Notes under the pieces: generated by a model | What the model was told of the DNA's origin: nothing | The model's input: the letters and a program-made list of their open reading frames with translations, nothing else | The model's database searches: none | Shown: positions 56,971 to 64,000 of the stretch, in pieces | Layout of the letters: each line of letters begins with the position of its first letter | Position numbering within the stretch: position 1 is the stretch's first letter | Program-made: the position numbers and the translations under genes | NCBI GenBank assembly: GCA_027019265.1 | Contig: JALUWX010000006.1 | Coordinates: 42,467-106,466, forward strand | DNA: 64,000 nucleotides | Direction: 5' to 3' | Origin: Phycisphaerales bacterium | GTDB lineage: Bacteria; Planctomycetota; Phycisphaerae; Phycisphaerales; UBA1924

Positions 56971-58155
56971 ATGAGCAACGACAAGAACCAAGGTTTCGGA
57001 ACACGTGCGATCCACGCCGGTCAGGTAGCGGACCCCTCGACGGGCGCGATCATGACCCCGATCTACCAGACCTCGACCTATGTCCAGAAATCTCCGGGCG
57101 TGATCGTCGGGGAATACGACTATTCACGCGCCGCGAACCCGACCCGCGCGGCGCTCGAAGCGAACCTCGCAGACCTCGAAGGCGCGAACCACGGGCTGTG
57201 CTTCGCGTCGGGTGTCGCGGCGACGAGCGCGGTGCTCCACCTGCTCTCCTCGGGCGACAAAGTCCTCTTGGGTGATGACGTCTACGGCGGCACGAACCGG
57301 CTCTTCAACCGGGTCTTCAATCAGCTCGGGATCGAGACGGTCCATGTCGATATGACGGACCTCGACGCGCTCAAGGACGCGATGGACGAGCGGGTGAAGC
57401 TCATCTGGCTCGAGACCCCGACGAACCCGACCCTGAAGATCGCGGACATCGCGGCTGTCTCGGAGATCGCGAAGTCGAACAACGTGATCCTGGCCGTGGA
57501 CAACACCTTCGCGACCCCGTTCCTCCAGAACCCGCTCGCGCTGGGCGCGGACATCGTGTGCCACTCGACGACGAAGTACATCGGGGGTCACTCCGACTCG
57601 ATCGGCGGGGCGCTGCTCACCAACTCGGATGAGCTCCACCAGAAGCTCAAGTTCATCCAGCTCTCGGTGGGGGCCGTCCCCGGGATCAACGAGTGCTTCC
57701 TCCTCCTCCGCTCGACCAAGACCCTCCATGTCCGGATGGAGCGGCACTGCGAGAACGCGGCGAAGGTCGCGAACTGGCTCGACAACCACGAGCATGTCGA
57801 GCGTGTGATCTACCCTGGTCTCGAATCCCACCCCCAGCACGAACTCGCGAAGAAACAGATGTCCGGGTTCGGTGGGATGATCACGATGTACCTCAAGGGC
57901 GGGCTCGAGGAGTCGCGCACCATGCTCGAGCACACGAAGCTCTTCGCGTGCGCCGAGTCGCTGGGTGGGGTCGAGTCGCTCATCGAGCACCCGGCGATCA
58001 TGACCCATGCGAGCGTGCCGCCGGCGATGCGCGAACAGCTCGGGATCAGCGATAACCTCATCCGTCTGAGTGTCGGGATCGAAGATGTCGATGATCTGAT
58101 TGCGGATCTTGAAAACGCGATCTGTGCCACGATGAAGTCGGGCGCCGCGGTCTGA
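56971..58155 (+). CDS. Cystathionine gamma-lyase/gamma-synthase family enzyme
   Basis: 394 residues, Cys/Met metabolism PLP family: FGTRAIHAGQVADPSTGAIM, PIYQTSTYVQ, YDYSRAANPTRAALEANLAD, LEGANHGLCFASGVAATSAV, VLLGDDVYGGTNRLF, LIWLETPTNPTLKIADI, AVDNTFATPF and the Schiff-base Lys in CHSTTKYIGGHSDSIGGAL. The sequence does not decide safely between lyase and synthase; its place right after a cystathionine beta-synthase gene favours gamma-lyase (reverse transsulfuration to cysteine). GGAGGAG lies upstream of the ATG. Confidence 0.92.
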   Translation: MSNDKNQGFGTRAIHAGQVADPSTGAIMTPIYQTSTYVQKSPGVIVGEYDYSRAANPTRAALEANLADLEGANHGLCFASGVAATSAVLHLLSSGDKVLLGDDVYGGTNRLFNRVFNQLGIETVHVDMTDLDALKDAMDERVKLIWLETPTNPTLKIADIAAVSEIAKSNNVILAVDNTFATPFLQNPLALGADIVCHSTTKYIGGHSDSIGGALLTNSDELHQKLKFIQLSVGAVPGINECFLLLRSTKTLHVRMERHCENAAKVANWLDNHEHVERVIYPGLESHPQHELAKKQMSGFGGMITMYLKGGLEESRTMLEHTKLFACAESLGGVESLIEHPAIMTHASVPPAMREQLGISDNLIRLSVGIEDVDDLIADLENAICATMKSGAAV

Positions 58156-58168
58156 TACACCGATTCCG

Positions 58169-58972
58169 TTAGACGTGGTCGTCCATGGAGACGAGACCCA
58201 GCGCGAGCTCGGTCACGAACTCCTCCGCCGCCTGCGCGGGGTTCGGCGCGTCGATGATCCGACGGACCAGGGCGGATCCGACGATCGCACCGTTCGCGTG
58301 TTCGACGACCGCGCTCACCTGCTCGCTCGTCGAGATCCCGAACCCGCACGCGATGGGGGTCTGCGACCCTCTCCGGATCGTTCGGACCCGGTCAGCGATG
58401 TCGGGAAGGTCCTTCCGCTCACCCGTGATCCCCGCGCGAGCGAGAAGGTACACGAATCCGCTCGACGCGTTCGCGATTTCGACAGCCCGTTCATCGGATG
58501 TGCTCGGAGAGACGAGCAACGAGAGCGTGAGCCCGTGGGCTTTGCATGCTTCCTGGTAGGTGGGTGACTCTCCAAACGCAAGGTCGGGGAAAATGCACCC
58601 ATCAAATCCTGCTTCCTTCGCTTTCGCGCAGAAGCTGTCCGGGCCACCCATCGCGTTGACGATGCTCACGGAGACCATCGCGACGAGTCCGAGTTTGATC
58701 GAATCGCGGACACCTCGGACTTGATCGAAAATCATGTCCGGCGTGACCCCCCGTTCGAGCGCATCGTGCATCGCGGCGGCGATGGTGGGGCCGTCGGCAA
58801 CAGGGTCGGAATAGGGGAATCCGACTTCGACGATCGATGCGCCCCCCGACTCGAGCGCCCGGAGCAGATTCGGGAGCGAATCGTGGGTGGGGGACCCGGC
58901 GCACACGAACGGGAGGAGCACGGGCATCCCCGTTTCCTTGGACTGCTTGAAGATCGAGTCGATCCGGTTCAT
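58169..58972 (-). CDS. trpA: Tryptophan synthase alpha chain
   Basis: 267 residues, TIM-barrel lyase releasing indole from indoleglycerol phosphate. MPVLLPFVCAGSPTHDSLPN, IVEVGFPYSDPVADGPTIAA (catalytic Glu and Asp-60 region), MVSVSIVNAMG, AGFDGCIFPDLAFGES, SGFVYLLARAGITGERKDLP and PIACGFGISTSEQVSAVVEH match the family. The usual Asn/Tyr region is slightly altered (IVNAMGGPD where E. coli has NPI). trpB and other trp genes are not in the window. Its ATG overlaps the map stop by four bases. Confidence 0.93.
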   Translation of the reverse strand: MNRIDSIFKQSKETGMPVLLPFVCAGSPTHDSLPNLLRALESGGASIVEVGFPYSDPVADGPTIAAAMHDALERGVTPDMIFDQVRGVRDSIKLGLVAMVSVSIVNAMGGPDSFCAKAKEAGFDGCIFPDLAFGESPTYQEACKAHGLTLSLLVSPSTSDERAVEIANASSGFVYLLARAGITGERKDLPDIADRVRTIRRGSQTPIACGFGISTSEQVSAVVEHANGAIVGSALVRRIIDAPNPAQAAEEFVTELALGLVSMDDHV

Positions 58973-59790
58973 CGTGTGATCACATCCGTGACTTGTTCGA
59001 GCCCGGCGGTGAGAATCTCGGGGCCATCATCAGTAATGAGAACATCGTGCTCGTAATGCACGCTGAGCGAGTTGTCCGCGGTGTAGATCGGCCAATCCTT
59101 GGGTTTCTGGGCGATCTGCCCGGTCCCGACCCCGATCATGGGTTCGACGGCGACGATCGTCCCTGGGAGACAGCGCCCGTGCGCATCTGACCATTCACCC
59201 GGGTAGCTCGGGACGACGTTGGAAATCCAGGGCGCTGTGTGTAGAGCGCGCCCGACCCCGTGCCCACCGAGCCCACGGATCATGTGGAACCCGTACTTGT
59301 TCTCGACGATGTCCTGCACTGTCCGTGCCCAGTCGAGCCAGGTGTTGTCGGGCCGGAGTTCTTTGATCCCTTCCGCAAGCGACTCCTTCCCGGAATTGGT
59401 GAGTTTCCGAACTTCGGGTGTCATCTCCCCGAAGACGTAGGTCCATGCAGCATCCCCGAACCAGCCCTGGTATTTGACACCGATATCGATGCTCAGGACG
59501 TCGCCCTTCTCCATCGGACGGGTGAGGTATCCGGCGGTCCCATGAACAACGCACTCGTTGACACTCAAGCACGCTTGCGAGGGGAAGGGGGGCATGCGAC
59601 CTGGACGGTACTTGTAGAAGCACGAAGCACAGTTCAGCCGATCGAGTGTTTCTTTGACGAACCGATCGATCTGCGCGAGCGTGAGCCCGTGCTCGAGATA
59701 ATCTGCGAGCGCGTGATGGACTTCGACGACCTTCTGAGCCGCCGAGAGCGCCCCTTCCCGATCCTTGGTGCTCTGTACCGCTGTTTGCAT
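58969..59790 (-). CDS. map: Type I methionine aminopeptidase
   Basis: 273 residues from ATG 59790; in-frame ATGs further upstream would add an unrelated stretch. Removes N-terminal Met from new proteins. SACLSVNE-type segment PPFPSQACLSVNECVVHGTA (first His), SIDIGVKYQGWFGDAAWTYV (two metal Asp), MIRGLGGHGVGRALHTAPW (His), TIVAVEPMIG (Glu) and SVHYEHDVLITDDGPEILT (Glu) provide all metal ligands. Coupled by a four-base overlap to trpA, an uncommon partner. Confidence 0.93.
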   Translation of the reverse strand: MQTAVQSTKDREGALSAAQKVVEVHHALADYLEHGLTLAQIDRFVKETLDRLNCASCFYKYRPGRMPPFPSQACLSVNECVVHGTAGYLTRPMEKGDVLSIDIGVKYQGWFGDAAWTYVFGEMTPEVRKLTNSGKESLAEGIKELRPDNTWLDWARTVQDIVENKYGFHMIRGLGGHGVGRALHTAPWISNVVPSYPGEWSDAHGRCLPGTIVAVEPMIGVGTGQIAQKPKDWPIYTADNSLSVHYEHDVLITDDGPEILTAGLEQVTDVITR

Positions 59791-59869
59791 AAGGACGATG
59801 ATAGGGGGGTGCACTACAATCGGCACCTTTCCCGACCCACGAACGCTGAGCCCAGAGGAACAGAACCCC

Positions 59870-60760
59870 ATGCGCGTCGGCGTGCTCTCGAACCCCACAT
59901 CTGGTCGCAACAAGGCTTTGCGCTACGCCGAGCGTTGTTCCAGTGTGCTCAGGGATCGAGGGCACAGCGTTGTCCCACTCTCCATCCGGGATCCAGGGCG
60001 GGAAGCCCTCGGATCCGAGCTCGATCGGCTCATCATCATCGGCGGCGATGGGACGGTCCATCACGAGCTCCCGAACATCCTTGAGAACCAGATCCCGTTC
60101 CTTCATCTCCCAACGGGAACTGCAAATCTCATCGCACGGGAGTTCGGGATGCCCAAACGGGCCGATTTGTGTGTGAACTGGATCGAGCGGGGGGGTGAAA
60201 TAACTTTGGATGTACCAACCCTCGACGGGGTCCCGTTCCTGATCATGGTGGGGGCTGGCGCCGATGCGGGGGTGATTCATCGATTCGAGCACGCTCGATC
60301 CGGGTCGGGGGGGTATCTGAACTACGTGATCCCGGTCATCCGGGAGGTTCTAGCCCCCCGATCGGCGCGGGTTGAGATGGTGGTGGACGGGAACCCTGTT
60401 CCCATTCCCTCCGAGGCGAACGTGACCATCGCAAATATGCGTTCGTACGCGCTCGATTTGAATCCGTGCGCCTACGCCGACCCGCACGATGGGCTCCTTG
60501 ATGTGTGCGTATCCAGCAGTCCGAACACGTTCGGGTGGTCGATCGGATCAATCCGATCACGGCTCCGCCGACACTCGAAATCGACCGTGCGTCAACGTGG
60601 CGAAGTTGTGAAGCTCAGAGCGCTCGCGCCGACGCTGATCCAGTTCGATGGAGAGATCGCACGGACACCGAACCTCCCCGAGGGGATCCTCGACACGGAC
60701 CGTGAGGTCGAAGTCCGGATGACGGATCGTAAAGTCCGTGTGATCACGGCCCCTGGTTGA
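59870..60760 (+). CDS. Diacylglycerol/sphingosine kinase-family protein
   Basis: 296 residues from ATG 59870 with AGAGGA upstream. The N-terminal catalytic domain has RVGVLSNPTSGRNKALRYAE, LDRLIIIGGDGTVHHELPNI (the GGDGT nucleotide motif), PFLHLPTGTANLIAREFGMP and FLIMVGAGADAGVIHRFEHA. The C-terminal beta sandwich (VPIPSEANVTIANMRSYALD, LNPCAYADPHDGLLDVCVSS) is also typical. A lipid kinase of the YegS/DgkB type is likely; the substrate lipid is unknown. Confidence 0.85.
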   Translation: MRVGVLSNPTSGRNKALRYAERCSSVLRDRGHSVVPLSIRDPGREALGSELDRLIIIGGDGTVHHELPNILENQIPFLHLPTGTANLIAREFGMPKRADLCVNWIERGGEITLDVPTLDGVPFLIMVGAGADAGVIHRFEHARSGSGGYLNYVIPVIREVLAPRSARVEMVVDGNPVPIPSEANVTIANMRSYALDLNPCAYADPHDGLLDVCVSSSPNTFGWSIGSIRSRLRRHSKSTVRQRGEVVKLRALAPTLIQFDGEIARTPNLPEGILDTDREVEVRMTDRKVRVITAPG

Positions 60761-60873
60761 ATCCGTGACCGTTTCAACGCCTGAATCGCGGCCTCGAAAC
60801 CAGAATCCCTTAAGTCCGATAATGCATGTTCTGTAAAATATGACCTATAGTGGCGTACCCTGAAATCAGACAC

Positions 60874-61947
60874 TCAGGGGGCTGAGGATCCGAGGGCTTT
60901 GAGTTCGGTCTCGGCTTCCTTCATCCCGGGCATCAGATCGAGAGCCGTGTCGAGGGACGCGCGGGCGGCCGGGATGTTGTCCTGGAGGATGTGGATCTGT
61001 GCAACCCTCCAGTGGACATAGGCCGGCGGGATCTCGGTGCCCTCGTGCTCAAGGTAGCGTGCGAAGGCGAACAGTCCTTCGTCGGCGTGTTGCCCAGTGA
61101 GGGCGCTGAGCCGGCCGAGCTGGTAGAGGCCTTCGACTCCCCGATCACCCATCGCGATAAGTTCATGCGCCGTTTCAAACGCACGTTCGGTCTTGCCGGC
61201 TTCGTGGAGTGTTCGGATGAACTGGGTCAGGAGGCGCGGGTCGGGGGGTTCGGTTGGGTTCATCGCGAGGGCTTCGTCGAGGAGTGTGATCGCATCCCCA
61301 TGGCGTTCCTCGCGCATCGCGATCTGAGCGTGTGCGATCTTGCCTTCGCGCACATCGACCCGGGCGATCTCCTGCGCGTGGAGCTTTGCCCCATCCAACC
61401 CCCCTGCCACGAAGGGCGGCGCCATCATGGCCGCGAACATCAGACCCTGACGCGCACCGATGTGGTCCGGGTCGAGCTTGATCGCCTTCTTGTACTGCGC
61501 AATCGCGTTCATCCCGAGTGACATCTGCTGGAGGGTGCTCGCCGACATCGCTTCGGCCCCGATCGATGTGCCGTACCAGTAGCGATAGTCCGCAATGTCC
61601 GGATGCGCATCGACGGCCTGTTTGATCAACGCGCTCGCTTGGGGCGCGTCGTCCATCGCGAGATAGCAACGCCCGAGCAAGACGATCGCGTCGGCGTTGC
61701 TCGGGTGGGATTCGAGGTAGGACTCAACAATCGGCTTGGCCTCTCCCGGGTTGTTCTCATCAAGCCATACACGGGCTCGGTCCAGAGGTTCGAGATCCCG
61801 ATCACCCCCCTGCTCTTGAGATTCACCCTGAGCGAGCGTCGTAACGGCTTCCGGGCGAGTCGGTGAGCTGAGCGAAACAATCGCACCGATTCCTGTAAGG
61901 ACGAGCACGACTGTTATCACCAGCAAGATGAGCAATGCGCGTCGCAT
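60874..61947 (-). CDS. TPR-repeat protein with N-terminal membrane anchor
   Basis: 357 residues from ATG 61947 (CAGGAG eight bases upstream). One transmembrane segment (ALLILLVITVVLVLTGIGAI) and an exported part with tetratricopeptide repeats: LDENNPGEAKPIVESYLESH, AIVLLGRCYLAMDDAPQASA, MNAIAQYKKAIKLDPDHIGA, AMREERHGDAITLLDEALAM, VAQIHILQDNIPAARASLDT. It resembles CcmH/NrfG-like TPR scaffolds. It lies downstream of the Rieske/ferric-reductase operon on the same strand, so a link to cytochrome assembly is possible but not shown. Confidence 0.7.
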   Translation of the reverse strand: MRRALLILLVITVVLVLTGIGAIVSLSSPTRPEAVTTLAQGESQEQGGDRDLEPLDRARVWLDENNPGEAKPIVESYLESHPSNADAIVLLGRCYLAMDDAPQASALIKQAVDAHPDIADYRYWYGTSIGAEAMSASTLQQMSLGMNAIAQYKKAIKLDPDHIGARQGLMFAAMMAPPFVAGGLDGAKLHAQEIARVDVREGKIAHAQIAMREERHGDAITLLDEALAMNPTEPPDPRLLTQFIRTLHEAGKTERAFETAHELIAMGDRGVEGLYQLGRLSALTGQHADEGLFAFARYLEHEGTEIPPAYVHWRVAQIHILQDNIPAARASLDTALDLMPGMKEAETELKALGSSAP

Positions 61948-62000
61948 AGAGGCACTCCTGTTCTCCTCAATGATAGCGAATTTGAATCGGATCGCTGCGG

Positions 62001-62765
62001 TTATTTGATGGTGATACCGCTTGCGTTCGCGTGGAGAACCTCGAGTGTTCCCATCTGCACACACTCCCCCCGCACCCTGACCGAGCGCCCAGCGAGCCCA
62101 AGAACCGGCTCTGGGAGGGTTGTTGAGCCATCCACGACAAGGAGTGCGAAGCGTGTGGTTTTGTCCTCATCCGTGTAGGCAAACATCGGGGGAAGCCCGC
62201 CTTGGATGCAGAGGATCGCGCACGCACGGTGCCCCATCCCGTCTCCCGGCTTCATCGCGCCGAGATAGCACTTGCCGTCCACGATCTCGCCTGTTTGATC
62301 GAATGCCTTCGGATCTTGGTACGCGCTCGGACGCGCCCCCGTCCCGGGTTCGATCATGATGATCGCGTTGTCCTCGGGCGCGAGTTCGATCATGGCTCGT
62401 CCATCACGCATTAGTCTCCACCCTTCGAGCAAGACGTGTGCGCCGTCGAACGCTCGAAGTCGATCATGGACACCGTGCTTGCCCATCGCGACGACGAGTC
62501 GGACATCGCTCGGATCAGTCTCCGAGATCAGCATCGGGTAGGGGGTCATCGCGATGCGTCCTTCCCAGGTCCGGATCTGTCCCGAATCCCAGGTCGCGTT
62601 GCCCGGATCACGCATCATCGCCGCGAAGACCAGGCTCATCGAACCGATCCAAACGAGCAGGAACGTCCCGGCGAGGATCGCCGCCCGTTTCGAGGATCGG
62701 GGCGCGGGGAGGTAACCCACGTAGAGCCCGTCCCGCTCAGGGGTGACACAGGTGTGCTTGGTCAT
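62001..62765 (-). CDS. Membrane-anchored hypothetical protein of the Rieske operon
   Basis: 254 residues. An early hydrophobic segment (RAAILAGTFLLVWIGSMSLV) anchors a globular domain that shows two OB/beta-type halves: WEGRIAMTPYPMLISETDP, and, near the end, GLAGRSVRVRGECVQMGTLE. Between them KCYLGAMKPGDGMGHRACAI with LCIQGGLPPMFA carries three close Cys and a His, a possible metal or heme-handling motif; the pattern recurs in planctomycete genes beside cytochrome or Rieske proteins. Its ATG overlaps the Rieske-fusion stop by four bases, indicating coupled expression. Function unknown. Confidence 0.65.
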   Translation of the reverse strand: MTKHTCVTPERDGLYVGYLPAPRSSKRAAILAGTFLLVWIGSMSLVFAAMMRDPGNATWDSGQIRTWEGRIAMTPYPMLISETDPSDVRLVVAMGKHGVHDRLRAFDGAHVLLEGWRLMRDGRAMIELAPEDNAIIMIEPGTGARPSAYQDPKAFDQTGEIVDGKCYLGAMKPGDGMGHRACAILCIQGGLPPMFAYTDEDKTTRFALLVVDGSTTLPEPVLGLAGRSVRVRGECVQMGTLEVLHANASGITIK

Positions 62766-63796
62766 CCGCTCCCCCCCTGCTCTGTTCGCGCGGGCTGCGT
62801 GGGTGTTCCGGGCGCATTGGGAGTTGGATTGAGTTCGATACGCTCCCCAGACACCCGGAGTTCGTACGTCTCAACCTTCTCCGTGTACGGCGGTGGTGAA
62901 CACCCATCGTGCGCCCGGTACTGGTATCCGTGCCACGGACAGGTGACGCACCCGCCGATGATCTTCCCCTCCCCGAGCGGCCCGCCCTGGTGGGCGCATA
63001 CGTTCGAGATCGCGCTGTATGAACCTTCGTCGGTCCGGAAGACGGCGACTCGATCCCCATTCGCGAGGGTCACGATCGCGGCGCGATCTACGGGGATCTC
63101 GTCAAGACCCGCGACATCGACCCAGTCCGAGTTCGGCGCCCTTCGTTCTCGAGCCCCACGGAACCCGGCGACAAGATGGAGCGAGCACACAACGAATGCG
63201 CCGATCGCCATGGAGATCGCAAACGCCGGGGATCGTTCGCTCTGGAGGGCCCCCGCTGTCACATGCGCGAGGACCAGCGCGTATGCGAAGTACACACACA
63301 TATGAAGCGACTTCCAGTACCGCGCACCGAGGTTTGCGAGCCAGAAGTCGTGGGATGTGGCCGCCATCGTGATGAACACGAGGAGAGCCGCGAATCCGAG
63401 CAGTTCAAACGGGACTCCCTCGACACCGAGCGGATCGAGGACAGCCGCGAAGGGGTTGCGATCTCCGAACCCGCCGTAGTACCCGATCGCGAGGATCGCG
63501 TGGGCGCATGCGAGCAGCGCCATGGTCACCCCGAGGTGTCTCCGATTGTAGAGCAATGGGAGAAAGGCCGGGCGGAGTCGGCAGAGCGGTCCGATGACGA
63601 GGATGACATGGAGCAGGAGGACGGCGGTAATCGCGAGGGCACGCATCATCGCGATGACGGGGTCGAGGGGATCCGATCGGAGCACGAGACTCTGGATCAA
63701 GACCATCGAGATCGAGAGAAGAACCCCGAGCGCGAGCACGATGTCGTATCGTTTCTTGTGGGGGTTCCACTGAACCCAGGTGTAGACGTTGGTCAT
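62762..63796 (-). CDS. Ferric-reductase-like membrane domain fused to a Rieske [2Fe-2S] domain
   Basis: 344 residues from ATG 63796. Residues about 15-210 carry six membrane segments of the ferric reductase/YedZ type, with heme-ligand candidates His in VLLLHVILVIGPL, LLACAHAILAIGY, WKSLHMCVYFAYALVLAHV. Residues about 230-325 are a Rieske domain with both cluster boxes, CAHQGGPLGEGK and CPWHGYQYRAHDG. The C-terminus ends with a Pro/Thr-rich tail. It probably passes electrons between the membrane hemes and the iron-sulfur centre; partners are unknown. It overlaps both neighbours by four bases. Confidence 0.8.
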   Translation of the reverse strand: MTNVYTWVQWNPHKKRYDIVLALGVLLSISMVLIQSLVLRSDPLDPVIAMMRALAITAVLLLHVILVIGPLCRLRPAFLPLLYNRRHLGVTMALLACAHAILAIGYYGGFGDRNPFAAVLDPLGVEGVPFELLGFAALLVFITMAATSHDFWLANLGARYWKSLHMCVYFAYALVLAHVTAGALQSERSPAFAISMAIGAFVVCSLHLVAGFRGARERRAPNSDWVDVAGLDEIPVDRAAIVTLANGDRVAVFRTDEGSYSAISNVCAHQGGPLGEGKIIGGCVTCPWHGYQYRAHDGCSPPPYTEKVETYELRVSGERIELNPTPNAPGTPTQPARTEQGGSG

Positions 63797-63900
63797 CCGG
63801 GCCCCCCCGAGATGGAGAGGGCTTGGAGTACGATCGCGGCGCAGACCACGCTCACGACCACCCAGATCCACGGATGCGCCCGTCGCTGTGAGCGGTTCAC
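63793..63900 (-). CDS. 35-residue single-pass membrane protein
   Basis: Starts at GTG 63900, whose GTGA overlaps the previous gene's stop by four bases, and ends in a TGA that overlaps the ATG of the Rieske-fusion gene. The sequence is a basic N-terminus (NRSQRRAHP), one transmembrane helix (WIWVVVSVVCAAIVLQALSI) and a short GGPG tail. The two overlaps are strong evidence that it is translated. Possibly a small accessory subunit of the redox complex. Confidence 0.6.
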   Translation of the reverse strand: MNRSQRRAHPWIWVVVSVVCAAIVLQALSISGGPG

Positions 63901-64000
63901 GATGGATCCCCCCCGCTGTTCTCCCGGCCGACTCGCTTCGAGAGCATCATCGGCCAGAGGAGGACGAACCCCGGTATGAAGATGAGACGAACTCGGATCC
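63897..64000 (-). CDS. C-terminal end of a membrane protein (rest outside window)
   Basis: The last 33 codons of a minus-strand gene: RVRLIFIPGFVLLWPMMLSK, a membrane segment, then RVGRENSGGDPS and TGA at 63899-63897. First visible member of the overlapping operon that runs to the Rieske-fusion and 254-residue genes. Identity unknown. Confidence 0.55.
   Translation of the reverse strand, partial: IRVRLIFIPGFVLLWPMMLSKRVGRENSGGDPS

Overview
The window looks like a GC-rich, gene-dense chromosome segment of a planctomycete, most likely of the class Phycisphaerae. The clues are three secreted proteins ending in paired dockerin-like repeats of the form GDxxxDFFDIxxFL (two with a Gly-Cys-Pro end), two exported proteins with PEP-CTERM-like tails (Pro-x-Pro, hydrophobic stretch, Arg/Lys end), a calcium-loop-rich membrane protein, and a two-partner secretion pair in a genome with planctomycete-style housekeeping genes. 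This assignment is inference from protein style; no rRNA or marker tree was available.

Layout. 1-5.8 kb: 3' end of proS, purD, a DUF4340 protein, a class I glutamine amidotransferase, metF and a LuxR-type regulator. 5.9-19.2 kb: a beta-propeller dockerin protein, a THUMP-like methyltransferase, ahcY with an ArsR-methyltransferase fusion regulator upstream, a TPR lipoprotein, small proteins, an exported nuclease, asnB, a hydrolase, a PilZ protein, two PEP-CTERM-like proteins and a mini-dockerin protein. 19.2-21.4 kb: an atypical island made of about 1 kb of non-coding DNA with eight inverted repeats, followed by a visibly AT-richer two-gene cassette (DUF6978-like and DUF1828/1829). 21.4-33.8 kb: an acyl-CoA mutase large subunit with isobutyryl-CoA-mutase residues, tRNA-Phe, a fasciclin / ECF sigma / RskA-type anti-sigma operon, an ABC ATPase, a ThrE exporter, ligA-CYTH, an unusual folD, tatA, tRNA-Met, an EF-hand protein and a lipoprotein. 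33.9-42 kb: a TpsB/TpsA secretion pair, comB, gpmA, an M24 peptidase, exonuclease III and a second CAT tRNA. 42-44.2 kb: an Eco57I-type DNA methylase squeezed between two tRNA genes. 44.4-50.8 kb: a signalling cluster (a sensor kinase with an in-frame TAG, a hybrid kinase and four stand-alone receivers). 50.8-64 kb: a 1460-residue secreted subtilase with dockerin, the transsulfuration pair CBS/CGL, map-trpA, a lipid-kinase-like protein, a TPR protein and an overlapping operon around a ferric-reductase/Rieske fusion.

How the genes work together. metF, ahcY, cystathionine beta-synthase and cystathionine gamma-lyase/synthase cover the folate-methionine-homocysteine-cysteine route, and the ArsR-methyltransferase protein is a candidate S-adenosylhomocysteine-responsive regulator. 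The fasciclin-sigma-antisigma order mirrors the mycobacterial sigK-rskA-mpt70/83 logic. The signalling cluster has six receiver or kinase genes and no recognisable DNA-binding output.

The parts that deserve most attention are the modular hairpin array with its adjoining two-gene cassette, the FolD with all three classic catalytic residues replaced, the mutase specificity residues, the amber codon in the sensor kinase, and the sigma/anti-sigma/fasciclin operon.
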